From the NCBI GenBank assembly GCA_964544605.1, contig CAZJBX010000012.1, positions 1 to 64,000 of the forward strand: a stretch of 64,000 nucleotides of DNA, given 5' to 3'. Source of the DNA: JAMIFN01 sp964544605 (GTDB lineage Bacteria > Pseudomonadota > Gammaproteobacteria > Burkholderiales > Burkholderiaceae_C). Numbering within the stretch: the first letter of the stretch is position 1; each line of letters begins with the position of its first letter. This document shows, piece by piece, positions 51,047 through 58,820 of the stretch. The notes beneath the pieces are model-generated. The model was not told the DNA's origin, made no database searches, and saw only the letters and a program-made list of their open reading frames with translations. The position numbers and the translations under genes were made by a program.

Positions 51047-51409
51047 ATGATACCTATCATTGCAGCACTAGCAATTGGCGCCATCGCTGGCGCAGTCATC
51101 GTCTCATTTTGGGACGAGATCAAGCAGGCATTAAAATCCGCCATCACCAAAGTCAAAGAACATCTCCGCAAGCTCAGCCATGCCGCTATTGTGGGATTCA
51201 CAACCTACCTCAAGACACGCAATATCATTAGCGCAGTCACATCCGCTTTCAAATTTTATTCCAAAGACAAAGCTGGCCAATACCATGAAACAACGGTCAC
51301 CAAACAGATTTCGGAAAGTGAATTACCAGAGGCCATTCGCCGGAAAGTAGATCAAAACCGAGGTCAAGAAGTCGACATTTCAAAAGAACTCGAACTCGAA
51401 TTGAGTTAA
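51047..51409 (+). CDS. Unknown membrane-anchored protein with ISES tail motif
   Basis: 120 residues, unrecognised. One N-terminal membrane helix (IIAALAIGAIAGAVIVSFW) is followed by a basic helical stretch and a soluble tail. The tail holds VTKQISESELPEAIRRKV, strikingly similar to the end of the ATPase (TSQLISESDVPDEIKSKL), and then an acidic end. AAGGAAG precedes the ATG, 10 bases after the ATPase stop. It may anchor the ATPase to the membrane or be its substrate or adaptor; both are inferences. Confidence 0.75.
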   Translation: MIPIIAALAIGAIAGAVIVSFWDEIKQALKSAITKVKEHLRKLSHAAIVGFTTYLKTRNIISAVTSAFKFYSKDKAGQYHETTVTKQISESELPEAIRRKVDQNRGQEVDISKELELELS

Positions 51410-51445
51410 ATTTAATTTAAATTCTACATATCAAGAAAGAACATC

Positions 51446-51880
51446 ATGGACAGCAAAGACAACGACCAACAACGAAAAAACTCAAATCCATTTTTTCTAG
51501 AGGTACTCAATGCAATCGCAACCGGACTGAACAATGCTCTGGTTGAAACAGTGAAAAAAGGCGATGAAATGATCAACAAGAGCAATGAGCAAATCAGCAT
51601 TGAAGACTATCTTCATGATCGAGACAAAGACCTTGAGCCAGAAATCAAAAAACAGGAATCAAGCCTAAAAGCCAAATACCTTGGCGGAGAGATAACAATC
51701 AACTTAGACGGAGAAAATTCATTTCATTCCGAGGTGTCTCTTTACTTCAAGCATCAGGATGGAGCAATTTCCAAGAAAGAAATAAAAACCAAGATCTTGC
51801 CCCTAGATTGGATTTTTACACCAGAAGATCAGCAAAAAATTATAGCGCAAAAAACCCTCAAATACGATCATTCACTGTAA
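51446..51880 (+). CDS. Unknown soluble protein
   Basis: 144 residues, unrecognised. No signal peptide or membrane helix. It is charged, with a possible amphipathic segment near FFLEVLNAIATGLNNALVETV and a C-terminal part predicted to form strands (KYLGGEITINLDG, SEVSLYFKHQDGA). Its last residues (EIKTKILPLDWIFTPEDQQKI) have a faint likeness in layout to the tails of the two previous proteins. It is AT-rich like the rest of the operon, and is followed after one base by the next gene. Confidence 0.7.
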   Translation: MDSKDNDQQRKNSNPFFLEVLNAIATGLNNALVETVKKGDEMINKSNEQISIEDYLHDRDKDLEPEIKKQESSLKAKYLGGEITINLDGENSFHSEVSLYFKHQDGAISKKEIKTKILPLDWIFTPEDQQKIIAQKTLKYDHSL

Positions 51881-51881
51881 C

Positions 51882-52517
51882 ATGTGGACCTTTATTTTTA
51901 CAATGATCATTCTTTCTGTTGCATGGAACATGAGGGAGAAAATATTTAAATTCGCCGCAATCATGGTAGTGTGCTACTTTATCTATGAGTCCTTTGTGCA
52001 ATACCCCTATTTCACATCTGCAACAATTACCCTAATCATATCTTATAACGCCATTAAAAATTCATTATCAGAAAAAATGGCAAAGAAAAAAGTTGCTGGT
52101 GATTTTGAAAAATACATGTCAGGAGAGATCACAGGCTTTGCAATAGAAAAATTCAAAGGCTATAGCAGAAATGAAAAATCAGAATTCATAAAACTCTTAT
52201 CGAATGAAGGCAGCCAAGCAGACCTGATAGAAAGATTATTTATGATTGAATTCTTGAATTTCTCAAAGACAAAGAAAGACCAGCACAACAACTATATCTT
52301 CCCAGCCAAAGAGTATAAATCAAAGCTGTCCGACATTTTCAATAACAATCAACCAAATACAGAAAGAATAAAAAATATACTATCCCAAAGTCATGACAAC
52401 GAAAGATTACTCCTTGAGGAAATTAAATTCCACTCCAAAGAGGAGGGGAAAGATATACATCTTATCAAATTGCGTAGCTGCGCCACAAATTCCTCAAACA
52501 CCATAAGCCTAGACTAA
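51882..52517 (+). CDS. Unknown membrane protein
   Basis: 211 residues, unrecognised. Two or three N-terminal hydrophobic segments (FIFTMIILSVAW, FAAIMVVCYFIYESF, SATITLIISYNAI) are followed by a charged, Lys/Glu-rich soluble domain of about 140 residues. It is strongly AT-rich. Start and stop are tightly packed with the genes on either side (one- and two-base gaps), indicating one transcript. The product is probably an inner-membrane protein with a cytoplasmic domain. Confidence 0.7.
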   Translation: MWTFIFTMIILSVAWNMREKIFKFAAIMVVCYFIYESFVQYPYFTSATITLIISYNAIKNSLSEKMAKKKVAGDFEKYMSGEITGFAIEKFKGYSRNEKSEFIKLLSNEGSQADLIERLFMIEFLNFSKTKKDQHNNYIFPAKEYKSKLSDIFNNNQPNTERIKNILSQSHDNERLLLEEIKFHSKEEGKDIHLIKLRSCATNSSNTISLD

Positions 52518-52519
52518 AA

Positions 52520-52804
52520 ATGCCTGATTCACCCAACTTCCCTTGCTCGCAGTGTGGTCGATGCTGCGAGCAAGTGGGCGGAACACCTCAAGGGGCGCTG
52601 CTGGATCGAGGCGATGGCATCTGCCAACACTATGAACCCGACACACGGGCTTGTAAGATATATGACACTCGCCCAGATATTTGTAGGGTAGATCTGCAAT
52701 ACAAGCTCAATTACTCAAACAAATACTCGTGGGCTGAATTCATTAGCATCAATAAAAAAGCATGTGAGCAGCTCCAGAGTTTTGAACAGAATACTGTGAG
52801 GTAA
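52520..52804 (+). CDS. YkgJ-type cysteine cluster protein
   Basis: 94 residues. The cluster is CSQCGRCC near the start, followed by GICQHYEPDTRACKIYDTRPDIC and a later Cys. This CxxCxxCC...C...C...C pattern is the UPF0153/YkgJ zinc- or iron-binding family. It is the last gene of the AT-rich operon, two bases after the membrane protein. Family function is unsettled; proposals include metal chelation or radical/oxygenase chemistry. No ribosome site is obvious, so translational coupling is likely. Confidence 0.85.
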   Translation: MPDSPNFPCSQCGRCCEQVGGTPQGALLDRGDGICQHYEPDTRACKIYDTRPDICRVDLQYKLNYSNKYSWAEFISINKKACEQLQSFEQNTVR

Positions 52805-52863
52805 GCCCTGCTCTCCGCAACAAAAAAGCATTCAACACCCCCACTGCCCATGCTGGGCACATG

Positions 52864-52888
52864 AAAAAGGCGGCCCCAGGGCCGCCTT
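52864..52888 (-). terminator. Terminator of rluB
   Basis: AAGGCGGCC and GGCCGCCTT form a nine-pair stem with a four-base loop, followed on the minus strand by TTTTTCAT. It lies 22 bases after the rluB stop. It could also limit plus-strand transcription from the YkgJ gene. Confidence 0.8.
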
Positions 52889-52909
52889 CTGCTTGACTCA
52901 CACACCGCA

Positions 52910-54829
52910 TTAACGGCGGTTCAAAAAGCCCAAGCTGGTGCGCAGCGGGTCAATGCCGCCACCTTTGCCTTTACCGCCACCGCCGCCGCCCGTTTTGGGG
53001 CGCTGGGCGCGGATGATGTCGGGCACTTGGGTGTTGCTAGAGAAGACCTTTTTGCGTGAGGCTTTGGACTCGTAGGGGCTTTCATGGCTGACCCCGCGTT
53101 GGCTGAAGTCGTCATCCCAGTCGTCACGGGGAGCGCGCTGGCTTCTTTGGCCACCGCCGCTGCGCTGGCCTGGCTGCTGTGGCTGCTGCTGGCCACCGCC
53201 CCGGTTGCCAAAGTTGCGCGGGCCTTTGTTGTAGCCGCCGCCTGAGCCAAATGCGCCAGGCGCGGCTTTGTTTTGGCCGCCGCGTTTGCGCCCATAAGGG
53301 GTGCGGCGCAGGCGGCTTTCGCCCTCGTATTCAGGCGCGTTTTGTGGGCCTTCGTCTGGCCCGCCTTCAAAGCTGGCATCGGGCGGCAGCTCTTTCGGGT
53401 GGGTGGCCGAGCGGCGCAGGCCACGGGCTTTGGCTTGCTCGCGTTTGGGGTCAATGCGGTTGAAGTGCTGGTTGCGCGTGTCGATGATTTCCATGCCAGC
53501 GGCTTCCATCAGGGCCTTCACTTCGTTCTGGCCCAGCTCCATATAGAAACCACGGCGCAGGCCACGAGGCAGGCTGATGTCGCCATAGCGGATGCGGATG
53601 AGGCGGCTGACGGCATGGCCTTGGCTCTCAAACATGCGGCGCACCTCGCGGTTGCGGCCCTCGCCAATGGTGACGCGATACCACTGGTTTGCGCCCTCAC
53701 CGCCGCCATGGATGACGCTGCCAAACTGCGCGGGGCCGTCGTCCAGCTCGACGCCTGAGAGCAGTTGCTGGCGCGATTCCTCAGAGAGCACGCCCAGAAT
53801 GCGGGCGGCGTATTCGCGCTCCAGGCCAAAGCTGGGGTGCATCATGCGGTTGGCCAGCTCGCCTGAGCTGGTGAACAGCAGCAGGCCCTCGGTGTTGAGG
53901 TCAAGGCGGCCCACAGACATCCATTTGCCTTGCTGCAAGCGCGGCAGGCGGCGGAATACGGTGGGGCGGTTTTGCGGGTCGTCATGCGTGACCACTTCGC
54001 CCGCAGGCTTGTGATAGACCAGTACGCGGGGCATGGGCGGCGCAATATTCAAGCGCAGCAGCTTGCCTTTGATGCGCACTTTGTCGCCCCACTGGATGCG
54101 CTGGCCCACATGGGCGGCTTGGTTGTTCACGGTGATGCCGCCTTCGGCAATCAGGCGCTCCATCTCAAGGCGAGAACCCAAACCCGCTTGCGCCAGCACT
54201 TTGTGCAGCTTGGGCAGCTCAGGCTGGGGCGGCAGCACACGCTTGGGGAAGCCCGGCGCATCGGCGGCTTCTTCTTGATCGAGTGCGCCGGCCAAAATGT
54301 CTTCAAAACCGAGGTTTTCCACCGGCTCATCGCTGATGGGAATGAGCTTGCCACGATTGGGGCGGTCTTGGCGGCGGTTTTTGTTTGCGGCCACGGGCGG
54401 CTCATCGGCGCTGGCTGCATTCGCTTCGGCGGTTGCGGCGGTTTCAGCGGCGGGCGCTTCAATGGCGGCTTCTTCTGCAGTGGCTTCTGCGGCCACAGGC
54501 TCAGCCGTTGGCACCAAGGCTTCGGGCGCAGCCGCTTCAATGGCGGCCTCAACTGCGGCTTGAAGGGCCGCTTCAATTTCGGCCTCCATGCTGGGCGTGA
54601 AGTCGGTTTCTGCGGCTTCTGCGGTTTCTTCTACAGGCGCTTCGGCGCTGGTTTTTTTCGCCGCTGCTTTTTTCGCAGGCGCTTTTTTCGCTGCGGCTTT
54701 CTTGGCAGCCGCCTTTTTAGCGGGGGCTTTTTTGGCCGCCGCTTTTTTGGCTGGTGTTGGGTTCACGGCCTCGGCCCCTTCTGGGCTGGGCACGGCATCC
54801 TCAGGGGTGCTGGTGGTTTCATTCGTCAT
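52910..54829 (-). CDS. rluB: 23S rRNA pseudouridine synthase RluB with low-complexity tails
   Basis: 639 residues, much longer than E. coli RluB. An N-terminal run of Ala-Lys-Lys repeats (about 25-60) is followed by an Ala/Glu-rich acidic stretch. Then comes an S4 domain (LPKLHKVLAQAGLGSRLEMERLIAEGG) and the catalytic domain with the Asp in VGRLDLNTEGLLLF, plus EYAARILG and GRNREVRRMFE. The C-terminus is Gly/Arg/Gln-rich. It modifies U2605-type positions in 23S rRNA. Long basic tails are common in Burkholderiales RluB proteins. It follows scpB by 60 bases. Confidence 0.93.
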   Translation of the reverse strand: MTNETTSTPEDAVPSPEGAEAVNPTPAKKAAAKKAPAKKAAAKKAAAKKAPAKKAAAKKTSAEAPVEETAEAAETDFTPSMEAEIEAALQAAVEAAIEAAAPEALVPTAEPVAAEATAEEAAIEAPAAETAATAEANAASADEPPVAANKNRRQDRPNRGKLIPISDEPVENLGFEDILAGALDQEEAADAPGFPKRVLPPQPELPKLHKVLAQAGLGSRLEMERLIAEGGITVNNQAAHVGQRIQWGDKVRIKGKLLRLNIAPPMPRVLVYHKPAGEVVTHDDPQNRPTVFRRLPRLQQGKWMSVGRLDLNTEGLLLFTSSGELANRMMHPSFGLEREYAARILGVLSEESRQQLLSGVELDDGPAQFGSVIHGGGEGANQWYRVTIGEGRNREVRRMFESQGHAVSRLIRIRYGDISLPRGLRRGFYMELGQNEVKALMEAAGMEIIDTRNQHFNRIDPKREQAKARGLRRSATHPKELPPDASFEGGPDEGPQNAPEYEGESRLRRTPYGRKRGGQNKAAPGAFGSGGGYNKGPRNFGNRGGGQQQPQQPGQRSGGGQRSQRAPRDDWDDDFSQRGVSHESPYESKASRKKVFSSNTQVPDIIRAQRPKTGGGGGGKGKGGGIDPLRTSLGFLNRR

Positions 54830-54889
54830 GGTGTTTCACCTTTAAAAATCTTTGCTTCGCTGCGGCGTGGTCAGGGCCAAAGGGCCGCT

Positions 54890-55735
54890 TCAAGCTTGTG
54901 GATCTGGGCGGCTGGCGCTGGGCGCAGCATCGCCCGCATCTGGGTGGGCATCGGCCGTGCCCAGCTCAGGGGCTTGGCTTGGCGTTTCGGTTTCGGCCTC
55001 TACTGCGGCCTCAGTTGCTGTTTCAGTTGCTGCTTCAATTTCTGCTTCAGCAGGCGCAAATAAATCAGGGGTCTGGCCATCCACCGTGTCCTGCCCTGCG
55101 AGCACCGCTTGCAGCTCTTGGCTGGCACCGGCTTGGGCGGCCATGTGTTGCAGGCGCTCCAGCGCCTCTCCGTCGGGGCTGTGCAGCTCGGGCAAATCGC
55201 TCAAGCTGTTCAGGCCCAAATCATCTAAAAACTGCTTGGTGGTGGCAAACAGGGCGGGGCGGCCCACCGTGTCGCGGTGGCCTATGACTTCAATCCAGCC
55301 ACGGTCTTTGAGCTGGTCAATGATTTGGCTGCTCACGGCCACACCACGGATGTCCTCCATATCGCCACGGGTGCAGGGCTGGCGCCAGGCGATGATGGCC
55401 AAGGTCTCCAGCGCCGCACGGCTGTAGCGCTGGGGCTTCTCAGGGTGCAGGCGTTCTAAAAAGGCATGCACATCGGGGCGGGTTTGAAAGCGCCAGCCGC
55501 TGGCCACGGCCACCAGCTCCAAACCTTTGTGTGGCCCCCATTCGGCTTGAATGGCTGCCAGCGTGGCCTCCAGCTCAGGGCGCGCCATGCCGCCATCGAA
55601 CAAGTCCAGCATGGCCTTGAGCGGCAGCGGCGTTTGGGCGCACAGCAATGCGGCTTCGAGCACGCGCTGGGCGGCTTGGGAGGGAGCGTCCGTTTCAGGC
55701 GGCATAGGCAAAAAAGGGCCAAACAAAACCATCAT
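54890..55735 (-). CDS. scpB: Chromosome segregation/condensin protein ScpB
   Basis: 281 residues from an ATG at 55735; starts at 55732 or 55705 are also possible and no strong ribosome site decides. Two winged-helix domains hold RVLEAALLCAQTPLPLKAMLDLF and RYSRAALETLAIIAWRQPCTRGDMEDIRGVAVSSQIIDQLKDRGWIEVIGHRDTVGRPALFATTKQFLDDLGL, the classic ScpB blocks. A Glu/Ala/Thr-rich tail follows. It binds ScpA and Smc in the condensin complex. It shares the strand and probably the transcript of rluB. Confidence 0.94.
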   Translation of the reverse strand: MMVLFGPFLPMPPETDAPSQAAQRVLEAALLCAQTPLPLKAMLDLFDGGMARPELEATLAAIQAEWGPHKGLELVAVASGWRFQTRPDVHAFLERLHPEKPQRYSRAALETLAIIAWRQPCTRGDMEDIRGVAVSSQIIDQLKDRGWIEVIGHRDTVGRPALFATTKQFLDDLGLNSLSDLPELHSPDGEALERLQHMAAQAGASQELQAVLAGQDTVDGQTPDLFAPAEAEIEAATETATEAAVEAETETPSQAPELGTADAHPDAGDAAPSASRPDPQA

Positions 55736-55982
55736 TTGCGTCGCCCAAGACACAAAACGGGCGAGGCAGTAGGCACACGGCAAGGGGTGTGCCACAAGGC
55801 GATTGGCTACGAAAAATCAGGGGGTTTGTTGTATTTCAGGGCAAGAGCCGAACGGGGGTTGTGCCCAATGCGCGCTTGGTCGCACTGCGGTGGCCCAGGC
55901 ATGAACTCAGGCGGCCAACCCCGGCGCTGGGTGGGGCAGGTGCAAGCACCAGTAGCCAAGTGGCAGCGCCATCAAAAAAGCG

Positions 55983-55988
55983 ATTATA
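55983..55988 (-). promoter_or_regulatory. Candidate -10 box for scpB-rluB
   Basis: On the minus strand TATAAT lies immediately after the rluD stop and about 250 bases before scpB. The -35 region is weak, so this is tentative. Confidence 0.3.
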
Positions 55989-55994
55989 CGGCTT

Positions 55995-57041
55995 TCAGTC
56001 TTGCTCTGCTTGGCCCGCTTCACCCGCCTCGCCTTCCAGCCAAGTCAGGCCCGCCGCCGCAATCGCCGCCAGCATATCGGCTGGCACGGGGGCATGGCAG
56101 TCCACCATTTGTCCCGCCACAATCGGGTGCTCAAAGCGCAATTGCCAAGCGTGCAGGGCTTGGCGCGGCATACCAAACAAGGGGCGGCCCCCATACACCG
56201 CATCGCCCACCAAGGGGTGGTGAATGTGCGCCGCATGGACCCGAATTTGGTGCGTGCGCCCTGTGTGCAGTTTGCAGTGCAGCAAGGTGGCATCGTCATT
56301 GCCATCGAGCCAATAAAAACTGGTGTGGGCGGGCTTGCCGTGCTCGCCGCGCTCCAAATCCACCACCGCCATGCGAATGCGGTTGTCCACATCGCGGCCA
56401 ATGGCCGCTTCCACCTCACGGTCGCCGCCTTCATCGCCCCAATAACCGTGGGCCAGCGCCAAATACTCGCGCTCGACCTCACGGGCGGCAATTTGTGCAA
56501 TCAATTTGTCCATTGCTGCACGGGTGCGTGCCAGCACCATCAAGCCACTGGTGTCTTTGTCTAGCCTGTGCACGATGCCCGCACGGGGCAGGCCAGCGGC
56601 CTTTTCATCCAAAGCCAGCAGGCCATTGAGCAAAGTGCCCGACCAATTGCCCGCCGCAGGGTGTACCACCATGCCCGCAGCCTTGTGCACCACGCGGATG
56701 TGCTCATCCACATACACCGTCTCAATCGGCAAGTCTTCGGGCAAAAAAGCCTGTGCTTGGGCGCTGGGCCGCAGCTCAAAATGCCAAGCATCGCCCAGCT
56801 TCACCTTGTAAGACGCTTTGCTGGCCACTTGGCCATTGATTTGCGCTGCGCCCTGCTCCATCAACTGCTGCACAAAGCCACGGCTGAGTTCAGGCGCAAT
56901 TTGCACCAAAAACTTATCGAGCCGCAGGCCGTGCTGGGCCAAGCTCACTTGGCCGCTGCGCAGCTCAATTTCGGCGCGGGCGGCGGTTTCTATTTCATCG
57001 GTGAGGGCGGGCAGGTCGCTGGCTATAATCTTTTGCATCAT
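55995..57041 (-). CDS. rluD: 23S rRNA pseudouridine synthase RluD
   Basis: 348 residues from 57041 (two adjacent ATGs). An S4 domain (GLRLDKFLVQIAPELSRGFVQQLMEQGAAQINGQV) precedes the catalytic domain with GIVHRLDKDTSGLMVLARTRAA (catalytic Asp) and LHTGRTHQIRVHAAHIHHPLVGDAVYGG. It modifies U1911, U1915 and U1917 in helix 69 of 23S rRNA. It is divergent from bamD, a pairing common in proteobacteria. Confidence 0.95.
   Translation of the reverse strand: MMQKIIASDLPALTDEIETAARAEIELRSGQVSLAQHGLRLDKFLVQIAPELSRGFVQQLMEQGAAQINGQVASKASYKVKLGDAWHFELRPSAQAQAFLPEDLPIETVYVDEHIRVVHKAAGMVVHPAAGNWSGTLLNGLLALDEKAAGLPRAGIVHRLDKDTSGLMVLARTRAAMDKLIAQIAAREVEREYLALAHGYWGDEGGDREVEAAIGRDVDNRIRMAVVDLERGEHGKPAHTSFYWLDGNDDATLLHCKLHTGRTHQIRVHAAHIHHPLVGDAVYGGRPLFGMPRQALHAWQLRFEHPIVAGQMVDCHAPVPADMLAAIAAAGLTWLEGEAGEAGQAEQD
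57024..57029 (+). promoter_or_regulatory. Candidate -10 box of bamD
   Basis: TATAAT on the plus strand lies inside the first codons of the divergent rluD and about 100 bases before bamD. No good -35 box is visible. Confidence 0.4.
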
Positions 57042-57130
57042 TTTCTGGCAGCGCCCCAACAGCAATTTGTGCGGCGCTTTTTTGTCTAAAGCGCCCGGCC
57101 TGATGGCCGCTGTGCGCAAAGGTTTGACTC

Positions 57131-57970
57131 ATGTCGGCAGCATTATCTACGCAGCGCAAAGCAAAATCACAATGGCAGACAACGGCTTTGGCCATCGGCT
57201 TGGGCCTGAGCTTGGCTTTAAGCGCTGGTTGCGCTGGCAAAGGCTATAAAAAAATCGGCCCCAATTCCACCACGGAAGACATCCACGCCGAAGCCCGCGA
57301 CGAAAGCAATATCCGCTCTTGGAGCACCGCCATCCCGCTGTGGGAAATGCTCGAAAGCAAGGCCGCTGGCACACCGCTGGCGCAGCAAGCCCAGCTTGAA
57401 AAAGCCTACGCCTATTACAAGAACGGCGATGCCGCCAGCGCCTTGGCCACCATTGAGCGCTTCCAAAAGCTGCACCCCACCAGCCCCGCCATGGACTACG
57501 CCCTCTACTTGAAGGGCATCATCAACTTCAACGACGACCTCGGCCTGCTGGGTTTCTTAACGCCGCAAGACCTCTCTGAGCGCGACCAAAACGCCGCCAA
57601 GCTCTCGCTGCAAGCCTTTCAAGACTTGGTGCAGCGCTTTCCTGAATCGAAATACTCAGAAGACTCGGCCAAACGCGCCCAATACATCATCAACAGCTTG
57701 GCCCAGTCTGAGGTCAATGTGGCCGCTTACTACTACAAGCGCCGCGCCTATGTGGCCGCCATCAACCGCGCCCAAATGGCGCTGAAAGACTACCCCCAAA
57801 CCCCTGCCCAAGAGTCTGCCCTCTACTACCTCATCAAAAGCTATGAGGCCCTGAAAATGGACAGCCTGGCCGAAGACACCCGCCGTGTTTACGCCGCCAG
57901 CTACCCCCAGGGGCAAATGCTGAAATACGGCCCCGGCGGCATCGACAAACCTTGGTGGCGCATCTGGTAA
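57131..57970 (+). CDS. bamD: Outer membrane assembly lipoprotein BamD
   Basis: 279 residues. The signal sequence ends in lipobox LSAGC. Tetratricopeptide-like repeats follow: LEKAYAYYKNGDAASALATIERFQKLHPTSPAMDYALYLKG, FQDLVQRFPESKYSEDSAKRAQYI and VAAYYYKRRAYVAAINRAQMALKDYP are BamD signatures. It is an essential part of the BAM complex that inserts beta-barrel proteins, such as the two TonB receptors here, in the outer membrane. Confidence 0.95.
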   Translation: MSAALSTQRKAKSQWQTTALAIGLGLSLALSAGCAGKGYKKIGPNSTTEDIHAEARDESNIRSWSTAIPLWEMLESKAAGTPLAQQAQLEKAYAYYKNGDAASALATIERFQKLHPTSPAMDYALYLKGIINFNDDLGLLGFLTPQDLSERDQNAAKLSLQAFQDLVQRFPESKYSEDSAKRAQYIINSLAQSEVNVAAYYYKRRAYVAAINRAQMALKDYPQTPAQESALYYLIKSYEALKMDSLAEDTRRVYAASYPQGQMLKYGPGGIDKPWWRIW

Positions 57971-58020
57971 GCCCCAATCTGCAACGGCCACTGGCCCGCG
58001 TCAGCGCCCCCCTGCCCACA

Positions 58021-58054
58021 AGCGTTGGTTCCTCAGTTCCAACGCTTTCTTTTT
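58021..58054 (+). terminator. Terminator after bamD
   Basis: AGCGTTGG and CCAACGCT form a perfect eight-pair stem with a ten-base loop, followed by TTTCTTTTT. It ends 12 bases before lolA. Confidence 0.85.
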
Positions 58055-58065
58055 AAGGCCCGCCC

Positions 58066-58806
58066 ATGCTTTTATTTTCCCCCCGCACTCTGGCCCCCCA
58101 CTCGTCTGCCTACCGTGCTCTTGCACCTTGGGCCGCCGCCCTGCTCATGGGCTGGGCTGGCACGGCCGCTGCCCAAAGCGCCGATGGCCTGAGCGCCCTC
58201 GCCAGCTTTTTAAAGCACAGCCAAAGCGCCAGCGCCAGCTTCACGCAAACCGTGCTGCCGCCGCAAAGCGCGCAAGCCAACACCCCTGCGGCCAAAAGCA
58301 AAAGCTCCAGCGGCAGCTTTGCCTACAGCCGCCCCAATCGCTTTCGGCTCGAATACACCCAGCCCTATGCGCAAACCATCGTTGCCGATGGCCACACCCT
58401 GTGGCAATACGATGCCGATTTAGAGCAAGCCATCGCCACGCCACAAGCGCAAGCCTTGGCCGCCACGCCCGTGGCCCTCATCACCAGCGCGCGCAGCTTG
58501 CAAGACCTGCAAGCCCAATTCACCCTGCAAAACTGGCCCGCAGCCAACGCCGCCCAATACAAAGCCCAATTTGCCCAATGGCAATGGGTGCAGGCCACGC
58601 CCAAAGCCGCTGGCGGCACCATCCTCAAACTGCGCGTGGGCTTTGCCCCCAGCACCGCCAAGCAGGGCGCACAACTGCGCGCGCTTGAAATACACGACAG
58701 CTTCGGCCAGCGCAGCATCATGGAATTCACGCCGCAAGCAGGCCAGCCTGCGGCCAGCCAATTCCAGTTCAAAGCGCCTGAAGGCACGGCCGTCATGCAC
58801 CAATAA
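58066..58806 (+). CDS. lolA: Outer membrane lipoprotein carrier LolA
   Basis: 246 residues. The signal peptide runs to about TAAAQ. ASASFTQTVLPPQ, SSSGSFAYSRPNRFRLEYTQPYAQTIVADGHTLWQYDADLEQA and a C-terminal EIHDSFGQRSIMEF block mark LolA. It carries lipoproteins through the periplasm from LolCDE to LolB. A Ser/Lys-rich insertion near 65-80 is typical of betaproteobacterial forms. rarA follows after 14 bases, an order seen in many proteobacteria. Confidence 0.93.
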   Translation: MLLFSPRTLAPHSSAYRALAPWAAALLMGWAGTAAAQSADGLSALASFLKHSQSASASFTQTVLPPQSAQANTPAAKSKSSSGSFAYSRPNRFRLEYTQPYAQTIVADGHTLWQYDADLEQAIATPQAQALAATPVALITSARSLQDLQAQFTLQNWPAANAAQYKAQFAQWQWVQATPKAAGGTILKLRVGFAPSTAKQGAQLRALEIHDSFGQRSIMEFTPQAGQPAASQFQFKAPEGTAVMHQ

Positions 58807-58820
58807 AGCACTGCCGCCCC

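Noticed and set aside
49597..52863. Genomic island with integrase or attachment sites
   Set aside because: Composition suggests acquisition, but I saw no integrase, transposase, tRNA end duplication or flanking direct repeat.
54600..54770. DNA tandem repeat in the start of rluB
   Set aside because: It is the coding sequence of Ala-Lys-Lys-rich protein repeats common in Burkholderiales RluB proteins, not an independent element.
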